Below, piece after piece: positions 25,017-33,082 of a DNA stretch of 64,000 bases; the first letter of the stretch is position 1, and each line of letters starts with the position of its first letter. The stretch lies in the NCBI GenBank assembly GCA_017303635.1, contig JAFLCG010000002.1, forward strand, positions 92,918-156,917. The letters are read 5' to 3'. Source of the DNA: Anaerolineae bacterium (GTDB lineage Bacteria > Chloroflexota > Anaerolineae > Aggregatilineales > Phototrophicaceae). Below the pieces are notes generated by a model. It was not told the DNA's origin, did no database searches, and saw only the letters and a list, made by a program, of their open reading frames with translations. The position numbers and the translations under genes were made by a program.

Positions 25017-26069
25017 ATGGTTAATCCGGCTTCGTTACAGCGTGCCTATGCTGGGAAACGTGTACTGATCACAGGTGGTTTAGGTTTTATTGGTTCCACG
25101 CTGGCTATTGCCCTGATCCGTCTTGGTGCAGAAGTTACCGTCATTGATAGTCTGATCCCAGAATACGGTGGCAATCTGCAGAACCTCGCCGGATACGCTG
25201 ACTTAATCCGTGTCAACATATCCGATGTGCGGGATACCTATGGCATCTCCTGGTTGGTGCAGGATCAGGACATCCTCTTTAATCTGGCGGGACAAACCAG
25301 CCACCTCGACTCGATGACCGACCCGCTGGTTGACCTCGACATCAATAGCCGCAGCCAACTGACCATTCTGGAAGCCTGTCGTCATCACAACCCCGCTATT
25401 CGCATCGTCTTTGCCAGCACACGACAGATCTACGGCAAACCGAACTATCTCCCGGTCGATGAATATCACCCAATAGTTCCAGTGGATGTCAACGGGATCA
25501 ATAAACTTTCCGGGGAAATGTATCATCTGCTCTACGCCCAGGTATATGGGATGCGGATTTGCGCTCTGCGCCTGACCAATACCTATGGGCCCCGGATGCG
25601 TGTCAAAGATAGCCGCCAGACCTTCCTGGGGATTTGGATCCGGCAGTTATTGGATAACCAGCCCATCACCATTTATGGCGATGGCTCCCAACTGCGAGAT
25701 TTTAACTATGTCGATGATGTGGTCGATGCTTTCCTGCTGGCGGCTGTTACAGAAGACTCCTGGGGACAGGCTTTTAACCTGGGGGATGACCAACCCATCA
25801 GCCTGGTCGAGTTGAGTAACCTCCTGATTAAACTCAATGGGGGCGGCTGCGCCCATAAAGTGGATTTTCCCCCGGAGCGCAAAGCCATTGATATTGGGAA
25901 TTACTATGCCAACTTCACCCGGTTCCAGTCGCTGACCGGCTGGCAGCCTTGCACTGAGTTAGAACAGGGTCTCGCTCGCACGCTCGATTACTACCGTCAG
26001 CACCGCCATCACTACTGGGATGCTGTTGCACAACCAATGCCTTATGCCGATCCACATCCCGCAAAATGA
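25017..26069 (+). CDS. NAD-dependent nucleotide-sugar epimerase/dehydratase with altered active site
   Basis: Extended SDR of 350 residues acting on a nucleotide sugar. TGGLGFIGS (Rossmann GxxGxxG) is near residue 20, and FNLAGQTSHLDS and VFASTRQIYG (the Ser/Thr of the active site) follow. The usual YxxxK is replaced: the local sequence is VNGINKLSGE, so Lys is kept but the Tyr is Asn. LRLTNTYGPRM and DFNYVDDVVDAF are typical of the family. The missing Tyr suggests a non-standard reaction or a Tyr supplied from elsewhere. It overlaps the aminotransferase gene by 26 bp, so both belong to one pathway. Confidence 0.8.
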   Translation: MVNPASLQRAYAGKRVLITGGLGFIGSTLAIALIRLGAEVTVIDSLIPEYGGNLQNLAGYADLIRVNISDVRDTYGISWLVQDQDILFNLAGQTSHLDSMTDPLVDLDINSRSQLTILEACRHHNPAIRIVFASTRQIYGKPNYLPVDEYHPIVPVDVNGINKLSGEMYHLLYAQVYGMRICALRLTNTYGPRMRVKDSRQTFLGIWIRQLLDNQPITIYGDGSQLRDFNYVDDVVDAFLLAAVTEDSWGQAFNLGDDQPISLVELSNLLIKLNGGGCAHKVDFPPERKAIDIGNYYANFTRFQSLTGWQPCTELEQGLARTLDYYRQHRHHYWDAVAQPMPYADPHPAK

Positions 26070-27153
26070 CCCACAGCGCTCGTTGCGGGCCATCAAACAA
26101 AAGTTAGGCAGCACCTTCGAGGAACTCATCGAATCCGGTCAATATATCCTCGGCTCCCAAACGACGGCCTTTGAGCATGCCTGGAGTTCTTATCTGGGTG
26201 TCGAAGGCTGTGTAGGGGTTGCCAACGGAACAGATGCCCTATATTTGGCGCTGCGAGCGGTCGAGATTGGCCCGGGCGACGAAGTTATCACCGTTTCGCA
26301 TACAGCCATTGCCACCATTAGCGCCATCGTCCGCACTGGTGCTACCCCGGTTTTAGTCGATATCGATCCACAAACTTATACGCTCGATCCCGCACATCTC
26401 GCGGGTGCCTGGTCGGAACGCACCCGCGCCATCGTGCCAGTGCATCTGTACGGCGGTATGGCAGATATGGATAGCATTACTGCCTTTGCCGAGGAACGTG
26501 GCTTAGTGGTCATTGAAGACTGCGCACAGTCTCATGGTTCTACCTGGGGACAAGCGCGGGCGGGCAGCCTGGGACTGCTGGCTGCCTTCAGCTTTTATCC
26601 GACCAAGAACCTGGGTGCGGTTGGTGATGCCGGCGCGGTTGTGACCAACCAACCGGATCTGCTCGACCGGCTGCGATCACTGCGTCAGTATGGTTGGGAT
26701 GGAAACCGGGTGAGCCAGATGGCGGGCGATAATTCCCGGTTGGATGAATTGCAGGCGGCTATTTTACGGGCGCGCTTGCCACAACTTGATCTGGAGAATG
26801 ATCGGCGGCGTCAGCTGGCGGCCCGGTATGATGAGGATTTGGCAAATCTTCCTCTTCGCATCCCAACTGCATTACCGCCTGTCACCCATACCTATCATCA
26901 GTACGTCATTTACGTGGACGAGCGGGATGTTCTGATGCGGTCCTTAGCCGAACGAGGGATCGGCACCCAGGTTCACTATCGCCAGGCAGCACATCAGCAG
27001 CCAGGGTATACCAATCTGGTGCGCTGTGTGGGTCATCTGCCGGTGACAGAGCAGGTTGTTTCAAGGATCCTCAGCCTGCCCATGTTCCCCGCCCTGCTCG
27101 ACCTCGAACAGGATGCCGTCATTCAGACGATCACCACATACTTTGGTGCCTAA
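26044..27153 (+). CDS. DegT/DnrJ/EryC1/StrS-family sugar aminotransferase
   Basis: PLP-dependent aminotransferase of 369 residues that converts a keto nucleotide sugar to an amino sugar. GVANGTDALYLALRAVEIGPGDEV is the N-terminal cofactor region, DCAQSHG holds the PLP ring contact, and YPTKNLGAVGDAG carries the Schiff-base Lys. I use ATG 26044 because it gives the usual start; an ATG at 26020 is possible. It overlaps the epimerase upstream and is convergent with the glycosyltransferase downstream. The epimerase/aminotransferase pair fits surface-sugar or natural-product sugar synthesis. Confidence 0.9.
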   Translation: MPIHIPQNDPQRSLRAIKQKLGSTFEELIESGQYILGSQTTAFEHAWSSYLGVEGCVGVANGTDALYLALRAVEIGPGDEVITVSHTAIATISAIVRTGATPVLVDIDPQTYTLDPAHLAGAWSERTRAIVPVHLYGGMADMDSITAFAEERGLVVIEDCAQSHGSTWGQARAGSLGLLAAFSFYPTKNLGAVGDAGAVVTNQPDLLDRLRSLRQYGWDGNRVSQMAGDNSRLDELQAAILRARLPQLDLENDRRRQLAARYDEDLANLPLRIPTALPPVTHTYHQYVIYVDERDVLMRSLAERGIGTQVHYRQAAHQQPGYTNLVRCVGHLPVTEQVVSRILSLPMFPALLDLEQDAVIQTITTYFGA

Positions 27154-27890
27154 CCGAGATTGAGCGCTCGCGCCGCCAGGCTGGCTCGCCGTTCACGACG
27201 CATCTCCAACCAGAGCATTCCCAGGCCACGAGCCGTCTGAGCCAGATGACGTGGACGGAAAAACTGCGAGCGCCCGTGCGGACGCGCAAAGTGTGAAACA
27301 CCAGTTTCTCGAATAGTGAAACCTGCCTGCTGGACTTTACTCATCAGTTCCGCGCAGATGATGCCGCTGTTGTGCCGCAAGGTGATGCTGTTCAGAACAT
27401 GACGGCGCAGCAGGCGGAAATCACAATCCACATCCCGCACACCAAGGCCAAAAATCAGGCTCACCATCCGATGATAGAGTCGTCCAATGACCTTACGGAT
27501 GAGTGCGTCATCGCGATTGAGTTTATAGCCCTGTACCATATCGATTCCAGGCCGCATGAGTGTGACTAACCGGGGAAGTTCGCGCACATCATATTGAGCA
27601 TCGCCATCGGTATAGAATACATAGTCTTTGCTGGCTGCCCGGAAACCGCTTCGGAGCGCACCGCCGTAGCCCCGGTTGACGGGGTGGTGGATCACGCGAA
27701 CCTGAGGATGTTCGGCCTGTAACTGATTGAGAACGGCAGCCGTGTTGTCCTGGCTGCCATCGTTAATGACAATCACTTCAAAATCAGGAGTGATACTCGC
27801 AGCGACTTCAAGTGCATTCTTCACTAACGATCCTATTGTCTGGGCATCGTTATAGGCGGGAAAGAAAATACTCAGGCTGGAAAGGGTCAT
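27150..27890 (-). CDS. Family 2 glycosyltransferase (DPM1/GtrB-like)
   Basis: Inverting GT-A transferase of 246 residues. SIFFPAYNDAQTIGSLV opens the fold, VIVINDGSQDNT contains the nucleotide-binding Asp, RGYGGALRSGFRAA follows, and TDGDAQYD is the DxD metal site. RLLRRHVLNS is typical of the polyprenyl-phosphate mannose/glucose transferases. No C-terminal membrane helices are present, so it is the soluble form. It overlaps the methyltransferase upstream by 4 nt and is the last gene of a three-gene run that begins with the membrane protein at 30804. Confidence 0.9.
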   Translation of the reverse strand: MTLSSLSIFFPAYNDAQTIGSLVKNALEVAASITPDFEVIVINDGSQDNTAAVLNQLQAEHPQVRVIHHPVNRGYGGALRSGFRAASKDYVFYTDGDAQYDVRELPRLVTLMRPGIDMVQGYKLNRDDALIRKVIGRLYHRMVSLIFGLGVRDVDCDFRLLRRHVLNSITLRHNSGIICAELMSKVQQAGFTIRETGVSHFARPHGRSQFFRPRHLAQTARGLGMLWLEMRRERRASLAARALNLG

Positions 27891-28648
27891 GATAAAAGCT
27901 CCGGTGATTTACGGGCGATGCAGATGATGGACACCCCCAGAGGTAATGAAATACCCCAGCTCAGTAAGGTTGCTTCCAGATAAAGAATTGTTCTGACTAT
28001 AGCATTGAGCCAACGTGGGGGAGGATTAAGATCGGTTGTGCCCTGCTCAGTCTGGAACATGGGCAATCGTTGAACCAGGCGCATGAGCAGGATGAAGGGT
28101 AACAGCAGTGTATTGACATAGGTGATGCGTATCGGCACCAATCCAGCGTGGATCGCGTACTGCTGGATTTCTTCGGCGGAGAAGCGACGTGCCCCATGAA
28201 CAAAGCGGTCATGGGAGCCGCGCAACCAGCTCAGCGCTGGCGCGCGGAAAAAGAGATAGCCACCAGGAGCCAATACCCGTGCCATTTCTGCAAAGGCTGC
28301 TGAGACATCATTCACCCCCTGGGCATATAACACATCGTAGGATGTCACCAGGCCAAAGGTAGAGGCACGGAACGGTAGGGACTGTACATCTGCCTGAGCG
28401 AGTCGGGGAATGGACTTCTGACGGGCATAATCGAGCGCTAGACTGGAACGATCAACACCACTACAACTTCCCCAGGCAGACATATGTAACAGGTTACCGC
28501 CAGTGCCGCAGCCCGCGTCCAGAATAGATGGGTTCGGTCGATACGGTAGGATAGGCCGTAGCAATGTGCGGGTAATGACTCGCATCCCCTGATACCACCA
28601 ATGATCGTTTTCGAGGGTGGCCAATTCGGAGTAGGCGGCGGGTTCCAT
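27887..28648 (-). CDS. SAM-dependent methyltransferase, class I
   Basis: Rossmann-fold methyltransferase of 253 residues. The ATG at 28648 (MEPAAYSELATLENDHWWYQG) overlaps the stop of the upstream gene and starts in the form common for this family; an upstream extension is rejected. ILDAGCGTGGNLLHMS is motif I, and the DVQSLPF and ARVLAPGGYLFFRAPAL blocks follow. The C-terminal 60 residues are hydrophobic, so the protein may touch the membrane. In a surface-polymer block it may methylate a lipid-linked sugar or a lipid; the target is not shown. Confidence 0.83.
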   Translation of the reverse strand: MEPAAYSELATLENDHWWYQGMRVITRTLLRPILPYRPNPSILDAGCGTGGNLLHMSAWGSCSGVDRSSLALDYARQKSIPRLAQADVQSLPFRASTFGLVTSYDVLYAQGVNDVSAAFAEMARVLAPGGYLFFRAPALSWLRGSHDRFVHGARRFSAEEIQQYAIHAGLVPIRITYVNTLLLPFILLMRLVQRLPMFQTEQGTTDLNPPPRWLNAIVRTILYLEATLLSWGISLPLGVSIICIARKSPELLS

Positions 28649-30804
28649 CAGCCAGATACCTCCTGGCTTGGACGCGGTTTCCAGGAGCGAACTGCCCACT
28701 GATCTGCCCGCAGCAACCAGAGCAGACTGAAGGCGATGGTCGCCAGGGTGATCGCGCTTCCCCGATACAAGAATACTGGGATGTACTGAAAGTAAATCTG
28801 GAAGGGACGATCTTCACGGGGTAAAACCACCCCGATCAAACCACCGACCGACTCGATGCGAGCAGGTTGCCCATCCACTTGAACACTCCAGCCGGGATAG
28901 GCGACTTCCTGGGCCGTTACCACTACGTCTATATCTGAGCGGCCATTGGTCATCAGCGCAATGTGATCGTATTCGCGGACAAAGGCCGTGATCTCATTGG
29001 CGAGAGAGGTATCGACCAGATCTTTCTGCGTATCCAGAATGGCTTTATCAATCCAGAAGGCATAAGGCAGCGCTCCTTCCCGACGGTATATGCAGGGGAC
29101 TCCAGGAGCTTCCCGGTTCTCACTTTCCGATAAGGGTACATAACCCCGTTCCAGCATCCAGGCTTCATCATAGTGATAACCACCGATGGCGAACTCCGGC
29201 AGGAGATGGGGCAAAGGCGTACCACGTGGGATCAGATCCCGGTCAAAGATGGTGTGCGGGATGGGCAGGGCGTGATAATAATCGGAGGCAACCCATCCAT
29301 GGCGTACCCGGTTTTCCAGATAGACATAAATCGTCTGGTATTCCAGTGTCCAGACATTAAGCTGCTTATCCGGATATTCGGCACGAAGCCATTGAATACA
29401 CTGGGTTTCCCAGGGATCAGGTGGCTGAAGCGTATGTTCACCCCAGGGTATATGCCACTGGCGAACTACATCCCAGGCTGCCAGAATGCTGCCTCCGATC
29501 AGCAGCGTCGAAGCTCCCAGGCGCAGCACTGCACGAGAAGCATTGGGAACTTCCTGAAGTGATTTCACCAAGCCATCCAGCAGCAAAGCGACGACCGCTG
29601 CCAGACCAAGCGACGCAATACCCATCGCGCGGGATACATGCCGGAACTGATCGGCGTAAGGAATATTCTGATAAGCCCATTCCAGGAAGGGATTTTGACC
29701 GCCACCCCACAGCATGAAAAACAGAAAGATCGCCCCAAAGACCAGAAGCATCTGCAAATCGAACTTCAAATGTCGCCGGTAGCTGGCGTGACCCATTATG
29801 ATCACAGTGATTCCGGCCAGGAGCAGCAAGTACCAGGCCGGAGCTACATAACTATAGAAACTATAGCCACTACCAGGCGGTTGGAGCCTGGGGTCATCAG
29901 CATTCTTGGTGCCGCTGATGAACTGCTCAATCAGCACCGGAAGCGGAACCTGCGAATCGACTTCAACTGTTTGTCCACCGATCCGATCCCGATTTTCCCA
30001 CACGGGCAGAAAGCTCACAGCGCTCAGGCCCAACGCCAGCAACCCTGCCAGCACAAAACCCGCGACGAGTCCCCATCGGATTTGATAGCGCTGAAACCAG
30101 GTGACCTTACGGCTTGACTGAGCTTTGCGCCGCAAAATAGTACCCAGGAGAATGATGCCGGAAGCCAACACCATAGCCGGTGGAAACCAGGGCAGTCCAC
30201 TGTGAAACAGCATCGAAAAGAACAGGCCAAAGAGAATGGGTGGCCAGCGTCGGAATCCCTTGCTCATCCCGACCAAAGCCGCCAGAATGTAGGGAAAGTA
30301 GGCTTGGGTAATGATGAGCGCATAATGACCGGCGAAGGCATAGGCGTGCATATTGCCTTTGCCAATACACAGCGCAGCCAGCAAAAGCCGCCCGATCAAG
30401 CCCAGATTGAGGGTGCGAGCAAGTACCCAACCACCTAAGCCCGCCACGACTGCCGTTACCACAATCGTGATCTTGATACCAGCGGGCCCTAACAGCAATG
30501 TCGGCAGCGTGACAAAGGGATTGAAATAGGTTGCTACCGGGTTTTCGAGCAGCGGATCACCGTATTCCAGGTAGGGCTGCCACTTGGGTATGTAACCCAG
30601 TTTTGGTAGCAGCGTTGTCAGACCAAAGGCAGTGCGCGTCAGGTATTCCGCTTCAACGCCACCTAACCGGGTATTGGGATCAAGATCCAGATACTGATAG
30701 GACGCAGCCAGAGCAATCAGCAGGATGACAATCAGTTCGGAGAATAATTGCCAGGTAGGGAGAGATTTCAGGTAGGGTATAGTGGAGGGTGTATTGTAAG
30801 CCAT
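28648..30804 (-). CDS. Large multi-pass membrane protein, YfhO/glycosyltransferase-C-like
   Basis: Integral membrane protein of 718 residues. About 12 hydrophobic helices span residues 15-430 with a long loop near 60-100 (DPNTRLGGVEAEYLTRTAFG, and later GDPLLENPVATYFNP, an acidic loop of GT-C type). A large soluble domain follows (about 440-690), and a final helix near 695-715. The layout resembles YfhO-like proteins or GT-C enzymes that glycosylate at the outer face from polyprenyl donors. ATG 30804 is used; a TTG nine bases upstream is possible. It heads the run with the methyltransferase and glycosyltransferase. Confidence 0.72.
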   Translation of the reverse strand: MAYNTPSTIPYLKSLPTWQLFSELIVILLIALAASYQYLDLDPNTRLGGVEAEYLTRTAFGLTTLLPKLGYIPKWQPYLEYGDPLLENPVATYFNPFVTLPTLLLGPAGIKITIVVTAVVAGLGGWVLARTLNLGLIGRLLLAALCIGKGNMHAYAFAGHYALIITQAYFPYILAALVGMSKGFRRWPPILFGLFFSMLFHSGLPWFPPAMVLASGIILLGTILRRKAQSSRKVTWFQRYQIRWGLVAGFVLAGLLALGLSAVSFLPVWENRDRIGGQTVEVDSQVPLPVLIEQFISGTKNADDPRLQPPGSGYSFYSYVAPAWYLLLLAGITVIIMGHASYRRHLKFDLQMLLVFGAIFLFFMLWGGGQNPFLEWAYQNIPYADQFRHVSRAMGIASLGLAAVVALLLDGLVKSLQEVPNASRAVLRLGASTLLIGGSILAAWDVVRQWHIPWGEHTLQPPDPWETQCIQWLRAEYPDKQLNVWTLEYQTIYVYLENRVRHGWVASDYYHALPIPHTIFDRDLIPRGTPLPHLLPEFAIGGYHYDEAWMLERGYVPLSESENREAPGVPCIYRREGALPYAFWIDKAILDTQKDLVDTSLANEITAFVREYDHIALMTNGRSDIDVVVTAQEVAYPGWSVQVDGQPARIESVGGLIGVVLPREDRPFQIYFQYIPVFLYRGSAITLATIAFSLLWLLRADQWAVRSWKPRPSQEVSG

Positions 30805-30857
30805 CGAGATCAATGAAAATGATGCGATAAGATGAGCTTACGGTAGCGCAAGGTTGG

Positions 30858-30874
30858 CTTAACTTGACCTTAAG
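30858..30874 (+). promoter_or_regulatory. CTTAAC/CTTAAG direct repeat, possible OmpR-type operator
   Basis: CTTAAC at 30858-30863 and CTTAAG at 30869-30874, exactly 11 bp apart, 26 bp before the response regulator start. This spacing and composition suit an OmpR/PhoB-type dimer, so the regulator may control itself. Confidence 0.42.
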
Positions 30875-30899
30875 CAAGATAACGTAGTCAGGATTTGTT

Positions 30900-31589
30900 A
30901 TGACCTTTAGCATCCTCATTGTTGACGATGACCCCATCATCACCCATGCGCTGGCCTATCGCCTACAAAAGACTGGCTATATCCCTTTGGTTGCCTCTAG
31001 CGCGGAAGAGGGTCTACTGCTGGCTGACCAAAACTCGGTCGATACAATTTTGCTGGATATTGGTTTACCGGGTATGGATGGGCTGGAAGCACTCCGCTTA
31101 TTTCAATCCAAGACCAGTGCACCAATCATCTTTCTGACGGCTCGCCGCCGTGAACTGGATGAAATCTTTGGGCTGGAATTGGGTGCGGATGACTACATCA
31201 CCAAGCCCTTTGATATGGATGTGCTGCTCACGCGGCTCCGCGTGGTCTTGCGGCGCGGCACCCGCCCAAAGCACACGGAGTCTTTGCTGCAGGTCGGCGA
31301 TCTGGAAATTGACCCTGTCGGTCGGACAGTGCGGCTCGCCGGAGATCCAATTGTGCTGGCTCCCCGTGAATTTGACCTCTTACATCTGCTGGCGTTTGAA
31401 GTTGGACATGTCTTGAGTGTTGAGGACTTGCTCAGCCGCGTGTGGGGAGTGGACTGGATTGGCGAGTCACAGACCATCTATGTTCACATTCGTTGGCTGA
31501 GGGAAAAGCTGGAGAGTGACCCTTCTCAACCCAAGCGGATTCTAACGGTTAAAGGGGTCGGGTATAAGCTGGTTCCCGTTTCCGACTGA
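30900..31589 (+). CDS. OmpR/PhoB-family response regulator
   Basis: Response regulator of 229 residues. The receiver has IVDDDP, D53 in LDIGLPGMDG, a Thr in LTARRR, and TKPF with the conserved Lys. The C-terminal winged helix (about 130-228) is of OmpR type: LAPREFDLLHLLA, VLSVEDLLSRVWG and HIRWLREKLESDP...LTVKGVGYKL. It is 11 bp from a histidine kinase gene, so the two form a two-component system. A direct-repeat operator lies upstream. The signal is unknown; the kinase has an extracytoplasmic sensor. Confidence 0.93.
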   Translation: MTFSILIVDDDPIITHALAYRLQKTGYIPLVASSAEEGLLLADQNSVDTILLDIGLPGMDGLEALRLFQSKTSAPIIFLTARRRELDEIFGLELGADDYITKPFDMDVLLTRLRVVLRRGTRPKHTESLLQVGDLEIDPVGRTVRLAGDPIVLAPREFDLLHLLAFEVGHVLSVEDLLSRVWGVDWIGESQTIYVHIRWLREKLESDPSQPKRILTVKGVGYKLVPVSD

Positions 31590-31600
31590 GGAATTAAATC

Positions 31601-33031
31601 ATGCTCATCACATTGCGTGGGCGACTACTGGCCAGCCATATTTTGCCAGTATTGTTTCTAGCGCTTCTCCTGGGTGCGGTTTGCGTTTACCTTCTGGAAA
31701 CTCGGTATACCTTCGACAATCTGGTGACACAACTGGGGCGCGACAGCGCCCTCCTCGCGGTGCTGGCTGCTGAACGAGGTTTAGATTGGGATGATCGCAC
31801 CCAGGCGGAAACCTTTGTTGATGAATTAGATCCACTGATGAGTTCGCGACTGATGCTTTTGGATGCAAATGGCACCATGATTGCCTCCAGTCGGGAAAGT
31901 GATCAGGTTCGTATTGGCCAGGTGTTGACTGCCGAAGCAGTGCAGCGAGCAACGCGGGGCGAAGCTGGATGGGAAGTGGAATTTAATACGTTTATGAATG
32001 CTCGCATCGTCGATTTTGCCTATCCGGCTATGGACCAAACGGGCCGTTTGATGGGGATTGTCCGGCTGTCACAGGATATTACGGCGATTGAGCAACCACT
32101 GATCCCGTTGCGGGTATCAGTCATCGGCGTCATTGCCCTTGCAACTACGCTGACAGTGATTGTTGCCGCCGGTTTAGCGCGTTCACTGAGTAAACCCCTG
32201 ATTACCCTGAAAAATGCCGTGATGGATTTGCCACCCGCTATTCGCCCTAATCGACTTCAATTGGTTGGTCCTTCTGAGATTCAAGCCGTCGCTGAAAGCT
32301 ACAACTATATTGCCGAACGCCTTTTTCAAGCCGAGCAGGATCGTAAAGCCATTCTGACCGGCACCGTTCATGAATTGGGGAATGCTCTGGGAGCCATGAA
32401 AGCAGCGATCCAGACCCTCACCTATGACGAGATGGATGACGAAGCTCTCAAACGAACAATGCTTTCCGGCCTCTATAGTCAGGTAGAAATCCTGCGAATC
32501 ATGCTGGAAGACCTGGTCCTGCTGAGTGAAGCGCAATCTGGGACCATTCGATTGCAGCCCGAACGGATCGATCTGAGCGAGATCGTAGAGTCGCAATGTC
32601 AAATCTTCAAAGGGATTGCTTTACAGAAGCGCCTGAACCTGACTTGGTCAGGTGATTGTGGGGATCAACACATTTGGGGAGACCCGGCCCGGCTGGGGCA
32701 GATCATTGCTAACCTGCTGAATAATGCCTGCAAATATACCCCGGCCCAAGGCAGTATCCGGGTCTGTTATGAGATTGACTCCAATGCCCATCAGGCAAGT
32801 GTGACGGTCAGCGATACGGGGATTGGCATCGCCCCGGAACATCACGAAAAGATCTTTGAGTTTATGTATCGTGCCAATCCCCAATCCAGCCAGAAAGGGA
32901 TGGGGGTCGGGTTGGCATTGGCACGGCAACTCGCGGTATTGCATCACGGTAGTCTGACTGTGACCAGTCAACTGGCAAAAGGGGCGGAGTTCACCCTGAC
33001 TATCCCGATTCGTCATCCGGGTGCTGCCTGA
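31601..33031 (+). CDS. Membrane sensor histidine kinase with unusual H box
   Basis: Kinase of 476 residues. A signal-anchor helix (about 10-32) and a second helix near 170-195 bracket an extracytoplasmic sensor of about 135 residues with PDC/Cache character (LMLLDANGTMIASSRESDQVRIG). A HAMP-like linker follows, then the dimerisation helix. The H box reads TVHELGNALGAMKAA rather than the common HELRTPL, but His, Glu and Leu are kept. HATPase is complete: LNNACKYTPAQG (N), SDTGIGIAPEH (G1) and KGMGVGLALARQLAVLHHG (G2). It pairs with the regulator at 30900. Confidence 0.9.
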   Translation: MLITLRGRLLASHILPVLFLALLLGAVCVYLLETRYTFDNLVTQLGRDSALLAVLAAERGLDWDDRTQAETFVDELDPLMSSRLMLLDANGTMIASSRESDQVRIGQVLTAEAVQRATRGEAGWEVEFNTFMNARIVDFAYPAMDQTGRLMGIVRLSQDITAIEQPLIPLRVSVIGVIALATTLTVIVAAGLARSLSKPLITLKNAVMDLPPAIRPNRLQLVGPSEIQAVAESYNYIAERLFQAEQDRKAILTGTVHELGNALGAMKAAIQTLTYDEMDDEALKRTMLSGLYSQVEILRIMLEDLVLLSEAQSGTIRLQPERIDLSEIVESQCQIFKGIALQKRLNLTWSGDCGDQHIWGDPARLGQIIANLLNNACKYTPAQGSIRVCYEIDSNAHQASVTVSDTGIGIAPEHHEKIFEFMYRANPQSSQKGMGVGLALARQLAVLHHGSLTVTSQLAKGAEFTLTIPIRHPGAA

Positions 33032-33037
33032 ACTGTA

Positions 33038-33074
33038 CCGATGCAGGAACCTGGACGCCAGGTTCCTGCATCGG
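33038..33074. terminator. 17-bp hairpin between convergent genes
   Basis: Perfect inverted repeat of 17 bp (33038-33054, 33058-33074) with a 3-nt loop, in the gap between the kinase and the TPR protein. No strong U-run on the plus side, so it is probably a shared barrier. Confidence 0.65.
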
Positions 33075-33082
33075 GGTGAGTT

